From the NCBI RefSeq assembly GCF_022627575.1, contig NZ_JADEYQ010000015.1, positions 1 to 64,000 on the forward strand: 64,000 nucleotides of DNA, read 5' to 3'. This DNA is from Sphingobacterium rhinopitheci (GTDB lineage: Bacteria > Bacteroidota > Bacteroidia > Sphingobacteriales > Sphingobacteriaceae). Made by a program: the position numbers and the translations under genes. The stretch's first letter is position 1; each line of letters opens with the position of its first letter. The notes beneath the pieces were generated by a model, which was given only the letters and a program-made list of their open reading frames with translations, was not told the origin of the DNA and searched no databases. Shown here piece by piece: positions 8,279 through 17,540 of this stretch.

Positions 8279-10948
8279 TTATTTCTTTAATGTATCTAAA
8301 AATTGTTCTAAAGAGTATTCATCAGGGTATAAAACTTCTCTTGCTTTAGATCCTTCAAATGGTCCTACAATACCGGCAGCTTCCAATTGATCGATGATAC
8401 GTCCTGCTCTATTATAGCCTAATTTCAACTTACGCTGAATTAAAGAGGTAGAGCCTTGTTGATGCATAACGATTAAACGCGCCGCTTCTTCAAAAAGTTG
8501 ATCTCTGTCTGAGAAATCAAAATCTGTAGAACCTGAGCCATCACCAGATTCGTCTACATACTCAGGGAGCATGAATGCCGATGGATATCCGCGCTGCCCG
8601 CCGATAAAGTCTGAAATTCCTTCTACTTCAGGAGTATCGACAAAGGCACATTGAATACGAATCAAATCTGAGCCTGTAGATAAAAGCATATCTCCACGAC
8701 CTATCAACTGGTCTGCACCACCGGAGTCTAGGATTGTGCGTGAGTCTACTTTTGATAATACTCTGAATGCTAGACGTGCAGGAAAGTTCGCTTTGATCGT
8801 ACCCGTGATAATATTTACTGACGGTCGTTGTGTAGCTATTACTAAGTGAATACCAACAGCACGGGCCAATTGTGCTAATCGGGCAATAGGTGTTTCAACT
8901 TCTTTACCAGCAGTCATCATTAAATCTGCAAATTCATCAACTATAAGAACTATAAATGGTAAGAATCGATGACCCTCCTCAGGGTTTAATCTTCTATTGA
9001 CAAATTTTGCATTATATTCCTTTAAATTCCTTACCTGTCCATTTTTTAATAGATCATAACGCTGATCCATCTCAATACACAAGGAGTTTAAGGTGTTTAT
9101 CACTTTCTTTGTATCAGTGATAATAGCATCTTCCTCGCCTGGTAATTTTGCTAAGAAGTGTCTTTCTATTTTTTTGAATAATGATAATTCTACTTTCTTT
9201 GGATCGACAAGAACAAATTTTAGCTCGGCTGGATGTTTCTTATACAGTAATGACGTAAGAATAGCATTGATACCAACAGATTTACCTTGTCCTGTCGCAC
9301 CGGCAACTAGTAAGTGAGGCATTTTTGCCAAATCGGCAATAAATACTTCATTGGAAATAGTTTTTCCTAATGCAATAGGAAGATCCATATCTGTCTTTTG
9401 AAACTTCTCTGTAGCTAATACGGAGCGCATTGATACCATTTCTGGATTACTATTAGGTACCTCAATACCAATCGTTCCCTTGCCCGGCATTGGTGCTATG
9501 ATACGTATTCCTAATGCCGCTAAACTCAATGCAATATCATCCTCTAAATTTTTAATCTTCGAGATTCGAACACCTGGCTTAGGTATTATTTCATATAATG
9601 TTACTGTGGGACCAATCGTTGCTTTGATATGTTCGATCTCTATACTATAATGTCTAAGCGTATCTACAATTTTATTCTTGTTTGCTTCGAGTTCTTGTTG
9701 ATTGATAGTGATTTTACCTGAGCCATATTCTTTAAGTAAATCTAAGGTTGGATGCTGATAGCCCGATAAGTCGAGCTTCGGATCATATTCACCAAATTGA
9801 GCTACGAGGTCATTTGCTGTTATTTGCTTCTCTTCTTTGACTTCTTCCACCGCCAAGGATAATGAAGTGTCTTCAACAGGCTCTTCTATCTCTAAAGGCG
9901 TATTGACCGTTAACTCTATAGCATTATCCTTTATTTCTTCGACGGGCTCCTCTATAAAAGTTGGTTTTGTTTCGAAAGTAACACTATTTATAGCTTCATC
10001 CTCTTCCAAAATTTCCTCTTCCTGCGGCAGGTTTTCCTCCTGCAAATGTGCATATCTTTCATTTAGCGTAAGAGGATTGTTTACTTGATTTTTTAGGGTA
10101 TTGGAAACTTCGATAACCATTTCATTACCAAAATCATCTTCTTCTGGCTGTTCTTTGATTGTATTTATTGGGGCTGAAGGAGCGACGTCACTCTTGAATA
10201 CATAATCTTCCTCTTCACTTTTTGTTTTGTTTGAGCTTGATGACAAAAATGAAAATTTGAGATCTAGATTATAAACTAAAACCAATAACGCCAAGTAAGA
10301 AAATATAATTAGACCTCCTACACCGTATTTACCGATTTGAGCATTTAATAGTTGGTTTGTCCAATATCCAAATTTACCCTCTAGTATTCGAGGCGTGTCT
10401 GCGATAAAATCTTGAATGAATCCAAATGTAATTGATAGGAATATAATACCTGTTAAAGTATATAAAAGGGTTTTCCAAATGGGAAGAATTGATTTCTTAT
10501 ACAGTAATTTATAACCAACAGTAAACATTAATAGAATGAATAGGAAGGAAGAGACACCAAACCATTCAAATATAAATTGATTGGCTAATAATGCGCCTAG
10601 TTTACCCAATTTGTTCTCCACAATTGGTAAATTACCTAATTGTTCTTCTAATTCTTCAGCCGTACTAAACAAAGTACTCCATCCTCCATTTGTAGAATTT
10701 ATATAACTTTGGTCCTCTTTCCATGTGAATAGGTATGAAATAAAAGCTACGGCAAATAGAAATGAACTTATTATTAAAAATAAGCCTAAAATTTTAAGCG
10801 CTTTTTTTTGACCTTCTGAAAAATCTATGCTATCAAAAGATTTTATGAGTGGAGACGATTTCTTAGGTATTGCTTTAATAGTCGTTTTAGAGTCTTTTGG
10901 ACGACTATTTTGACTATTATTTTTAAATGAATTTCCTTTGTATGCCAT
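8279..10948 (-). CDS. ftsK: DNA translocase FtsK/SpoIIIE
   Basis: An 889-residue septal DNA pump that moves chromosomes and activates dimer resolution during division. A basic, Asn/Ser-rich N-terminus is followed by four or five membrane segments (about residues 50-225), a Glu-rich linker (about 230-385), then the RecA-like motor with Walker A GATGQGKS at about residue 550 and Walker B VLIVDEFADLM. The C-terminal winged-helix gamma domain includes LIQRKLKLGYNRAGRIIDQL. The linker is short compared with E. coli FtsK, as is usual in this phylum. The downstream lolA-like gene forms an operon with it. Confidence 0.96.
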   Translation of the reverse strand: MAYKGNSFKNNSQNSRPKDSKTTIKAIPKKSSPLIKSFDSIDFSEGQKKALKILGLFLIISSFLFAVAFISYLFTWKEDQSYINSTNGGWSTLFSTAEELEEQLGNLPIVENKLGKLGALLANQFIFEWFGVSSFLFILLMFTVGYKLLYKKSILPIWKTLLYTLTGIIFLSITFGFIQDFIADTPRILEGKFGYWTNQLLNAQIGKYGVGGLIIFSYLALLVLVYNLDLKFSFLSSSSNKTKSEEEDYVFKSDVAPSAPINTIKEQPEEDDFGNEMVIEVSNTLKNQVNNPLTLNERYAHLQEENLPQEEEILEEDEAINSVTFETKPTFIEEPVEEIKDNAIELTVNTPLEIEEPVEDTSLSLAVEEVKEEKQITANDLVAQFGEYDPKLDLSGYQHPTLDLLKEYGSGKITINQQELEANKNKIVDTLRHYSIEIEHIKATIGPTVTLYEIIPKPGVRISKIKNLEDDIALSLAALGIRIIAPMPGKGTIGIEVPNSNPEMVSMRSVLATEKFQKTDMDLPIALGKTISNEVFIADLAKMPHLLVAGATGQGKSVGINAILTSLLYKKHPAELKFVLVDPKKVELSLFKKIERHFLAKLPGEEDAIITDTKKVINTLNSLCIEMDQRYDLLKNGQVRNLKEYNAKFVNRRLNPEEGHRFLPFIVLIVDEFADLMMTAGKEVETPIARLAQLARAVGIHLVIATQRPSVNIITGTIKANFPARLAFRVLSKVDSRTILDSGGADQLIGRGDMLLSTGSDLIRIQCAFVDTPEVEGISDFIGGQRGYPSAFMLPEYVDESGDGSGSTDFDFSDRDQLFEEAARLIVMHQQGSTSLIQRKLKLGYNRAGRIIDQLEAAGIVGPFEGSKAREVLYPDEYSLEQFLDTLKK

Positions 10949-10973
10949 GAAAAATGTTTACTATTCCTTATTA

Positions 10974-10981
10974 CAAACTTA
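10974..10981 (-). promoter_or_regulatory. Possible -7 box of the ftsK operon
   Basis: On the minus strand TAAGTTTG matches the Bacteroidota TAnnTTTG element 26 bases before the ftsK start. I see no TTG at the usual 17-23 base spacing upstream, so support is limited. Confidence 0.35.
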
Positions 10982-11091
10982 TTAAAAAAAGATCAAAATT
11001 TATTGCGTTATTACTTAAATAAGCAATGTTGTAGCATAAAGCTTTTTTTTATCGTTATACCTAATATGTGGCAGTTTTAATAATGATATGA

Positions 11092-11811
11092 ATGTTTTTT
11101 AAGAATATATTAATAGTTTTTTGTGTAGTAATATTATCGATTCTCGGTTGTAATAAGGATGAAGATAGTGTTGTAAACTTGAATAGTTCGATTGCTAAGC
11201 TATCTTCTGTTGCTGTTTTCAATGCTATTCCTAATTCCACAGGTCTGACCTTATATATTGGACAAGGGACTACCCAACAAATGGTAATCTCTGATAGTGA
11301 TAAATTGATTTTTGGAAGTTATGTAACTTACAAAAATTGGTATGCTGGTTCCTTCGATATAATGGTTCAAAATCAAATTGACAAAAGTAGAGAGCAAGTT
11401 AACTATAAATTATTATTGAATGCCGGTAAGTTTTATAGCCTTTTTTTATATCAGAAAAATGTACAGTTACAGTATCTTTTGACTGATGACAACATAATTA
11501 ATCCTAAAGATGATTATGTGAAAATTAGAATTGCTCATTTGTGTGAAGATATTGCTAATATGAGTATAATGGATGGTACGGGAAGTTCATTATTGTTTCA
11601 AAATATAAAATTTGAAACTATTACTAATTTTATCGAAATCGATTTGAACAAATTAAAGGATCTAACAATTCAAATTGATGACCATAAAATTAATTTTAAA
11701 GATATGGCTATTTTTGTGAATAAAGGTATATATACGATTATGCTCCTACAGCCTCTTGACGATAGTAATGATGGAAAAATAACGGACTATATTAGTGTTA
11801 TTAAACAATAG
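11092..11811 (+). CDS. DUF4397-like surface lipoprotein
   Basis: A 239-residue protein with a lipoprotein signal: a hydrophobic stretch ending in the lipobox LSILGC, then NKDEDS. The body alternates short beta-strand motifs (AVFNAIPNSTGLTLYIG and VKIRIAHLCEDIANMSIMDG), the twofold pattern of DUF4397 domains common in Bacteroidota lipoproteins. No catalytic residues are evident. It is divergent from ftsK and stands alone, ending at a hairpin shared with the convergent sigma-factor operon. Role unknown, presumably on the outer membrane or in the periplasm. Confidence 0.7.
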   Translation: MFFKNILIVFCVVILSILGCNKDEDSVVNLNSSIAKLSSVAVFNAIPNSTGLTLYIGQGTTQQMVISDSDKLIFGSYVTYKNWYAGSFDIMVQNQIDKSREQVNYKLLLNAGKFYSLFLYQKNVQLQYLLTDDNIINPKDDYVKIRIAHLCEDIANMSIMDGTGSSLLFQNIKFETITNFIEIDLNKLKDLTIQIDDHKINFKDMAIFVNKGIYTIMLLQPLDDSNDGKITDYISVIKQ

Positions 11812-11825
11812 AAATTAGTGATAAA

Positions 11826-11858
11826 AAAAGCCGTTAATTAAATTAACAGCTTTTATCG
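11826..11858. terminator. Convergent terminator
   Basis: AAAAGCCGTTAATT (11826-11839) pairs with AATTAACAGCTTTT (11841-11854) with one mismatch and the innermost bases unpaired. It lies between two convergent genes and overlaps the stop of the minus-strand gene. A- and T-rich ends fit use in both directions. Confidence 0.65.
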
Positions 11859-12251
11859 ATGACGACTATTTTGTCGATTTTGTAATGTATGCCGTAGCAT
11901 ATCATTAAAATCTTCAACAACCTGAAAAAATTGAGAAGCGCGAGATTGTCCTATGACTTTTGCAAACTCATTACGATATTGCTTTTTAATTTCTACCTCT
12001 TTCGCATCAAACGAAATAACATCTTGCCTTTGACGTTTTTTTTCCGCTTTTAATTGCCACATTAGATCATTGTATTTGTTATATACAGGGAAGAAACGTT
12101 GGGCTTCACTGGGTGTTAATTTTAGCTGTTTCGTAATGTAAGCTACTTTTTCACTTTCAATTGCTTCAAAATTATTCCTTTGCGCAAATGAGCTAAATTG
12201 TAAAGTGAACAAAAGGCACAATGTTGTAAAAATATACTTCAGTTGTAACAT
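11853..12251 (-). CDS. Small exported Spy/CpxP-like protein
   Basis: A 132-residue protein with a Sec signal ending SSFAQ, followed by helical, highly charged sequence. YITKQLKLTPSEAQRFFPVYNKY resembles the LTPxQ-type helices of Spy/CpxP-like periplasmic chaperones and metal sensors, though identity is low. It is the last gene of the sigma-factor operon: its ATG overlaps the preceding stop by one base (TAATG), which suggests translational coupling. It may sense or buffer the envelope stress that the sigma factor responds to; that role is inferred from position. Confidence 0.6.
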   Translation of the reverse strand: MLQLKYIFTTLCLLFTLQFSSFAQRNNFEAIESEKVAYITKQLKLTPSEAQRFFPVYNKYNDLMWQLKAEKKRQRQDVISFDAKEVEIKKQYRNEFAKVIGQSRASQFFQVVEDFNDMLRHTLQNRQNSRHR

Positions 12252-13198
12252 TATAGCATGTAATTTAAATATTCTTCTATTACATCATCTTCCAACTCTG
12301 AATTGAATTTAATTGATGCATCACTTTTATTATCAATCATTTTAGACAAATGTAGTAATTGATCACTATCATCAGATACTTGTGCCAAATAACTCACCAA
12401 TTCATCATCACTTATATTTTGTAAGCTAGTACGTGTCAACGATTCTTCTGCTATAGTGGACTGGAATAATGTATTATTATTCACAGCAAAATAGCTCCCT
12501 ATACCGATAAGTAATAGTACTGCTGCGGCACTATATCGAGACCAATTAGTACGTTTTGGTAAAGTGATTATTGGCGTATTGTCATTCTCGATCTTAGCAA
12601 TTATTTTTTGCTCTAGATTTTCAAAATAGTTTGTAGGAGTAACAAAGCCATCACTTGATAATGTATCAGATAGTCTATCAACAGTTATATTATCTTTAAT
12701 ACGATCCGCTAAAGTCTCAAAATAAGAAGTAGGTGTACTAAAACCATCATTTGAAGTGACTAATTTTAAATTATTTTCAGCGATTTTTGAAGTAATAGAA
12801 CTTTCTAAAGAGTTGAAATAATCACTAGGGATTTCAAATCCTATATTACTAATTTTATCCTTCAATTGAGCCTCAAATATCCTAGTTTGGATGGATTCTT
12901 CTAATTTGATAAAATAATTGTCGGGAATTTCAAATCCATCAGAGTTAATTTCATCTTTAAGTTTTATTTCACTGATTTTAGCTAAAATATTGTGCTCTAA
13001 TTCGGCGAAATAACCCTCAGGGATATTTTTTTTTGTGTTTAAAGATGATGTTAGTCGATTTTCAACCTTTATTTGGTTAATAATTTCTTCTTTTTGGTGT
13101 TCAAAATAATCTTCAGGTACTACAAAAGGGTTTATACCTAAATAATCAGGGAGTTTGAAGGCTCCAAAATCATCCGTGTATGTGTTTTTTTCTTCCAT
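12251..13198 (-). CDS. Putative anti-sigma protein with six PxxYF repeats
   Basis: A 315-residue protein with one membrane segment (YSAAAVLLLIGIGSYFAV, about residues 222-240) placed two thirds along the chain, no signal peptide, and a C-terminal domain of about 75 residues presumed periplasmic. The cytoplasmic part consists largely of six units with the core P-x-x-Y-F-x-x-L-E-x-x-I-x-x-K-I: PEDYF, PEGYF, PDNYF, PSDYF, PTSYF and PTNYF, the later ones spaced 32-34 residues apart. It follows the ECF sigma gene by 33 bases and overlaps the next gene by one base. Position and topology suggest a membrane-bound anti-sigma factor; the repeats could be sigma-binding helices. I recognise no named domain. 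Confidence 0.6.
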   Translation of the reverse strand: MEEKNTYTDDFGAFKLPDYLGINPFVVPEDYFEHQKEEIINQIKVENRLTSSLNTKKNIPEGYFAELEHNILAKISEIKLKDEINSDGFEIPDNYFIKLEESIQTRIFEAQLKDKISNIGFEIPSDYFNSLESSITSKIAENNLKLVTSNDGFSTPTSYFETLADRIKDNITVDRLSDTLSSDGFVTPTNYFENLEQKIIAKIENDNTPIITLPKRTNWSRYSAAAVLLLIGIGSYFAVNNNTLFQSTIAEESLTRTSLQNISDDELVSYLAQVSDDSDQLLHLSKMIDNKSDASIKFNSELEDDVIEEYLNYML

Positions 13199-13231
13199 AG
13201 TAGTTATAAGATACTTTTTTGTGCAAAAGGT

Positions 13232-13777
13232 TTAATCATGATTGTTAAAAAAGTTTTCAATCTTTTTAACGGCAAGATGATATGATGCTTTTAAAGCACC
13301 TACGCTGGTACCTAGAATTTGAGATATCTCTTCATACTTTAAGTCTTCAAAATATTTCATGTTGAAAACAAGTTTTTGTTTCTCTGGTAATGTTAATAGA
13401 GCTTGTTGTAATTTCATCTCTGCTTTATCTCCATTGAAATATTGTCCGTCTGCAAGGGTTTCTGCAAGATAGGATGTACTATCATCATCCAATGAAACAT
13501 TGTATTTCTGCTTCTTTTTATTCAAAAAGGTAATACATTCATTGGTTGCAATCCTGTAGAGCCATGTGTACAGTTGAGAATCTTCTCTAAATTTCTCTAG
13601 GTTTTTCCACACTTTTACAAAAATATCTTGGGTCACGTCATCCGCATCGTCATGATCGATGACCATGCGTCTGACGTGCCAATATATTTTTTGTTGATAT
13701 TTCTTCAACAACTGGCTGAACGCAGCTTCGCGCGTACGTTCATCGGCAAACATAGATATGATTTGCGCGTCTTCCAT
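13232..13777 (-). CDS. ECF-type RNA polymerase sigma factor
   Basis: A 181-residue sigma-70 family protein of the extracytoplasmic-function group. Region 2 contains DDADDVTQDIFVKVWKNL and TWLYRIATNECITFL. Region 4 contains LPEKQKLVFNMKYFEDLKYE followed by the helix-turn-helix GTSVGALKASYHLAVKKI. There is no region 1 or 3. It heads an operon with the PxxYF-repeat membrane protein and the Spy-like protein and lies 9 bases after the transketolase C-terminal gene, so transcription could also read in from there. It probably directs a small envelope-stress regulon. Confidence 0.92.
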   Translation of the reverse strand: MEDAQIISMFADERTREAAFSQLLKKYQQKIYWHVRRMVIDHDDADDVTQDIFVKVWKNLEKFREDSQLYTWLYRIATNECITFLNKKKQKYNVSLDDDSTSYLAETLADGQYFNGDKAEMKLQQALLTLPEKQKLVFNMKYFEDLKYEEISQILGTSVGALKASYHLAVKKIENFFNNHD

Positions 13778-13786
13778 TTAATATTA

Positions 13787-14740
13787 TTATTTTCTGCTAA
13801 TAGCTTTTTGAGCAGCAGCTACAATGCTAGCAGCATTTAATCCGTATTTTTCCATTAATTGAGCTGGAGTACCTGATTCGCCGAAGCTATCGTCTACTGC
13901 AACATATTCTTGTGGAGAAGGTAGGTATTTCGCTAATACTTGAGCTACACTGTCACCCAATCCACCTAGGCGGTTGTGCTCTTCTGCTGTAACTACACAT
14001 CCTGTTTTCTTAACAGACGCTAATATTGCTTCTTCGTCTAATGGTTTAATCGTATGAATGTTGATAATCTCAGCATCAATACCTAATTTTTCTAATTCTT
14101 CACCCGCTTGGATTGCTTCCCACACTAAGTGACCTGTAGCAATAATAGTAACGTCTTTACCTTCGTTCAACATTACTGCTTTACCGATTTCAAAAGTTTG
14201 ATCAGCAGGTGTAAAGTTTGGAACAACAGGACGGCCGAAACGTAAATAAACAGGACCTTCATATTGCGCTACTGCGATAGTAGCAGCTTTTGTTTGATTG
14301 AAGTCACATGGATTGATAACCACCATTCCAGGTAACATTTTCATCATACCGATATCTTCTAAAGTTTGGTGTGTAGCACCATCTTCACCTAATGTAAGAC
14401 CAGCATGTGAAGCTGCGATTTTTACATTTTTGTTAGAATAAGCGATTGATTGACGAATTTGGTCATAAACACGTGCTGTAGAGAATTCCGCAAATGTACC
14501 TGTAAATGGAACTTTACCACCAATTGTTAAACCTGCAGCAATACACATCATGTTTGCTTCAGCAATACCAATTTGGAAAAAACGCTCCGGAAACTCCTTA
14601 ATAAAAGCATCCATTTTTAATGAGCCAATCAAATCAGCACATAATGCTACTACATTTTCGTTCTGTTTTCCGGCTTCTAATAATCCAGCACCAAAACCCG
14701 AACGTGTATCTTTAGATTCTGTAAAAGTATATTTTTTCAT
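13787..14740 (-). CDS. Transketolase, C-terminal subunit
   Basis: A 317-residue protein covering the pyrimidine-binding and C-terminal domains of transketolase. DSFGESGTPAQLMEKYGL near the C-terminus, EEHNRLGGLGDSVA and the middle part FTGTFAEFSTARVYDQIRQ are family hallmarks. It works with the adjacent N-terminal subunit as a split transketolase of the non-oxidative pentose phosphate pathway (thiamine diphosphate and Mg dependent, cytoplasmic). The 77-base gap from the N-terminal gene holds a short repeat structure. Confidence 0.93.
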   Translation of the reverse strand: MKKYTFTESKDTRSGFGAGLLEAGKQNENVVALCADLIGSLKMDAFIKEFPERFFQIGIAEANMMCIAAGLTIGGKVPFTGTFAEFSTARVYDQIRQSIAYSNKNVKIAASHAGLTLGEDGATHQTLEDIGMMKMLPGMVVINPCDFNQTKAATIAVAQYEGPVYLRFGRPVVPNFTPADQTFEIGKAVMLNEGKDVTIIATGHLVWEAIQAGEELEKLGIDAEIINIHTIKPLDEEAILASVKKTGCVVTAEEHNRLGGLGDSVAQVLAKYLPSPQEYVAVDDSFGESGTPAQLMEKYGLNAASIVAAAQKAISRK

Positions 14741-14750
14741 GTTGTTGTCG

Positions 14751-14814
14751 TAGTATTTAGATGTTAGTAGTTAGTATTTAGAATGATGTCTAATGTCTAA
14801 CATCTGCTATCTAA
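14751..14814. repeat. Short intergenic repeat with hairpin between transketolase genes
   Basis: TTAG-rich sequence containing the word TAGTATTTAGA twice (14751-14761 and 14772-14782) and a perfect 9-bp inverted repeat, AGATGTTAG (14759-14767) with CTAACATCT (14797-14805). It fills almost the whole gap between the two transketolase subunit genes. Confidence 0.6.
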
Positions 14815-14817
14815 TTA

Positions 14818-15666
14818 TTAATAATCGCCTAATGTTTCAGGTAATTGATTCAATGCACTAGCTAATTGCTCATCATTTGGAGCGACACCATGCCATTTGT
14901 GTGTACCCATCATGAAATCTATCCCAGAACCCATTTCAGTATGTAATAAGATGATAACAGGTTTGCCTTTACCAGTACGTGATTTTGCTTCTTCTATACC
15001 AGCTACAACAGATGTCATATCATTACCTTTTGTAACTTCTAATACGTCCCATCCGAAAGCTTCCCATTTAGCACGTAAATTACCTAATGATAATACGTGA
15101 TCTGTAGAGCCATCAATTTGAGCACCATTATAATCTACAGCAGCGATTAAGTTGTCAATTTTATTGTGTGGAGCATACATTGCTGCTTCCCATACTTGAC
15201 CTTCTTGCAATTCACCGTCCCCCATCAATACATAAACTAAACTATTGTCTTTATTTAGTTTTTTAGCTTGAGCAGCACCGATAGCAGTAGAAAGACCTTG
15301 TCCTAAAGATCCTGAAGCAATACGGATTCCTGGAAGATGTTCGTGTGTAGTAGGGTGTCCTTGTAGACGAGTATTGATTTTACGGAATGTCGCTAATTCG
15401 CTAACAGGGAAATAGCCTGCTCTCGCTAATGTGCTATAAAACACAGGAGAGATGTGTCCATTTGATAAAAAGAATAAATCTTCGCCAATGCCATCCATGT
15501 TGAAAGAAGGATCGTGTTTCATTGCGTGGAAATATAAAGCCACGAAATAATCTGCACAGCCCAAAGAACCACCTGGGTGACCTGATTGACAACCGTGTAC
15601 CATACGTACGATGTCACGTCTTACTTGTGTTGCAGTCTGTTCAAGTTTATTGATATCTACAGTCAT
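14818..15666 (-). CDS. Transketolase, N-terminal subunit
   Basis: A 282-residue thiamine diphosphate-binding domain of transketolase. The sequence GHPGGSLGCADYFVAL near the N-terminus, GSLGQGLSTAIGAAQAKK, and the cofactor motif GDGELQEGQVWEAAMYAPHN (GDG then N) are all present. It pairs with the C-terminal subunit encoded next. A TAAATTTG box on the minus strand at 15683-15690 is a possible -7 element, implying a very short leader. Split transketolases are common in Bacteroidota and archaea. Confidence 0.93.
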   Translation of the reverse strand: MTVDINKLEQTATQVRRDIVRMVHGCQSGHPGGSLGCADYFVALYFHAMKHDPSFNMDGIGEDLFFLSNGHISPVFYSTLARAGYFPVSELATFRKINTRLQGHPTTHEHLPGIRIASGSLGQGLSTAIGAAQAKKLNKDNSLVYVLMGDGELQEGQVWEAAMYAPHNKIDNLIAAVDYNGAQIDGSTDHVLSLGNLRAKWEAFGWDVLEVTKGNDMTSVVAGIEEAKSRTGKGKPVIILLHTEMGSGIDFMMGTHKWHGVAPNDEQLASALNQLPETLGDY

Positions 15667-15835
15667 TATTGATTGTTTTAAACAAATTTATGCTTGTAAA
15701 GTTAATGATTTTTGTACATCTAGCCTTATAAATATCACTTTAATTGTGATGTATTTATGTAATAATGGCAGTTTTTGTATCTATAGTAGTATGTTCTGTG
15801 TATAATTATTTAATTTTAATAAAAACGAATTCATT

Positions 15836-17461
15836 ATGATTAAAGGAAATATAAATGTTATCTATATTATCGCTACCTGTATTTTGTCACTATTGTTAGT
15901 TTTTAATCTACAAGCTCAAGATAAGGTCAATGCTACAGCTATTGTAAAGGGAGTAACGATTTTTGCAAATGCTGCAGAGATAAGTAATACTGTTGCCGTT
16001 AGTTTACCTAAAGGGAATAGTAGGTTGCTTATTCAAAATGTAGCCCAAGATATCGCTATAAATTCTGTACAAATTGCCGGAATTGATGGCGCAACTATTT
16101 TGTCTGTTAGCGTAGGTAGGGCTAGTGAAGCAGAAATACTCATACCTGCTCATCGCAGATTAAAAGATAGTCTGGATATCGCACAGGCCAAGAGAGAGGT
16201 TCTGGTCAATAAGCAGAAAGCGGCACAAGGTGCACTGAAAATATTGAGCAACGACCAATTATTAGGTGCTGGAGCTAAGTTAGATATGAATGAGTTAACC
16301 AAATTCGTTGATTATTATCAAGTAAAATCATTAGAGCTAAATACTGCTATAGAAAGATTTAATAAAAGTATTGCAGAAGAGGATAAAGTTATAAATAGAC
16401 TTCAAAAGCAGATTCAAACTTATGTAGGTAATGGAAGTGTGTTGGTTGTTCAATTAACAAGTAATAAAGCTATTAAGGGCGATTTAGCATTGTCATATAT
16501 GACTTATGCAGCCACTTGGCAGGCTTATTATGATTTGAAAGCCGCATCAATTAATGCTCCTTTAGCAATTTTGTATAAAGCTAAAGTGATGCAGTCAACT
16601 GGTGTTGATTGGAAGAATGTAAAGTTGATATTGTCTACTGGAAATCCGGCTCAAAATGGTAATGCTCCTGTATTGAATTCTAGCTATGCACAATTTTATA
16701 CAAATGGTATTTTCGGAGATTTAGTTGGTCGTACTACAAGTATGCGTGTTCCTAAGGATAAACAATATGCTGCCGACGGGAATAATATGGAATTAGCAGA
16801 AGTATCTGTAAAGGGAATGGCCAAAGGTCCTGTAACTACTCTTGTAGAAAATCAATTGAGTGTAACATTTGATATTGATATACCTTATGACATACTTTCT
16901 AATGGAGAACCGCATTCTGTTACGCTTAAAGAATCTGTACAGCCTGCTAAGTTTACGTATTATGCGGTTCCAAAATTAGATAAAGATGCCTTCTTGTTGG
17001 CTGAAATAACTGATTTTGAAAAACTTAATCTAATTGCAGGTGAAGCAAATATCATATTTGAAAATATGCTTGTCGGTTCTTCTTATATCAACCCTAATGT
17101 TACAACAGATACACTAATTCTAACGATGGGGAGAGATAAATCGATAACCGTAAAACGTGACCGCATAATGGATGTCAAAAGTAGCCAGACAAGTGGTAGT
17201 ACAAAACGACAAACTTTTAGTTATGAGCTCCAGGTACGCAATGGTAAATCAACAGCTATAGATATGGAATTGAAAGATCAATATCCTATTTCCACAGACA
17301 AAGCTATAGAGATAGAACTTATCGATAGTGGTGGAGCCGTAGTAAATAAGGAAACAGGGGTATTGACTTGGGATAAAAAAATAAATGCTGGGGAAACGCA
17401 GACGTATCGTTTTACCTATACGATAAAGAGTCCAAAGGATAGGGCACTAATTTTTAATTAA
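15836..17461 (+). CDS. DUF4140/DUF4139 domain exported protein
   Basis: A 541-residue protein with an N-terminal signal or anchor segment ending in LLLVFNLQAQ. The DUF4140-type N-terminal domain (about 30-130) leads into a coiled-coil stretch (about 95-190). The C-terminal DUF4139-type domain contains YMTYAATWQAYYDLKA, TGVDWKNVKLILSTGNP and a terminal TLTWDKKINAGETQTYRF-like segment (here VLTWDKKINAGETQTY). Such mucoidy-inhibitor-like proteins are widespread in Bacteroidota, with no established biochemical role. It stands alone, divergent from the transketolase genes, and is followed by a strong terminator. Confidence 0.8.
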   Translation: MIKGNINVIYIIATCILSLLLVFNLQAQDKVNATAIVKGVTIFANAAEISNTVAVSLPKGNSRLLIQNVAQDIAINSVQIAGIDGATILSVSVGRASEAEILIPAHRRLKDSLDIAQAKREVLVNKQKAAQGALKILSNDQLLGAGAKLDMNELTKFVDYYQVKSLELNTAIERFNKSIAEEDKVINRLQKQIQTYVGNGSVLVVQLTSNKAIKGDLALSYMTYAATWQAYYDLKAASINAPLAILYKAKVMQSTGVDWKNVKLILSTGNPAQNGNAPVLNSSYAQFYTNGIFGDLVGRTTSMRVPKDKQYAADGNNMELAEVSVKGMAKGPVTTLVENQLSVTFDIDIPYDILSNGEPHSVTLKESVQPAKFTYYAVPKLDKDAFLLAEITDFEKLNLIAGEANIIFENMLVGSSYINPNVTTDTLILTMGRDKSITVKRDRIMDVKSSQTSGSTKRQTFSYELQVRNGKSTAIDMELKDQYPISTDKAIEIELIDSGGAVVNKETGVLTWDKKINAGETQTYRFTYTIKSPKDRALIFN

Positions 17462-17473
17462 TAGAGTTTTTAG

Positions 17474-17521
17474 ACCAATAAAAAGCTCCTTCTTAAACTT
17501 AAGAAGGAGCTTTTTATTGGT
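17474..17521. terminator. Strong bidirectional terminator
   Basis: A stem of more than 20 bp, ACCAATAAAAAGCTCCTTCT (from 17474) with its exact complement ending at 17521, separates the DUF4139 gene from the convergent membrane-protein gene. The interior A and T runs allow use in both directions. Confidence 0.88.
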
Positions 17522-17540
17522 TATACATTGCACTAACTTA

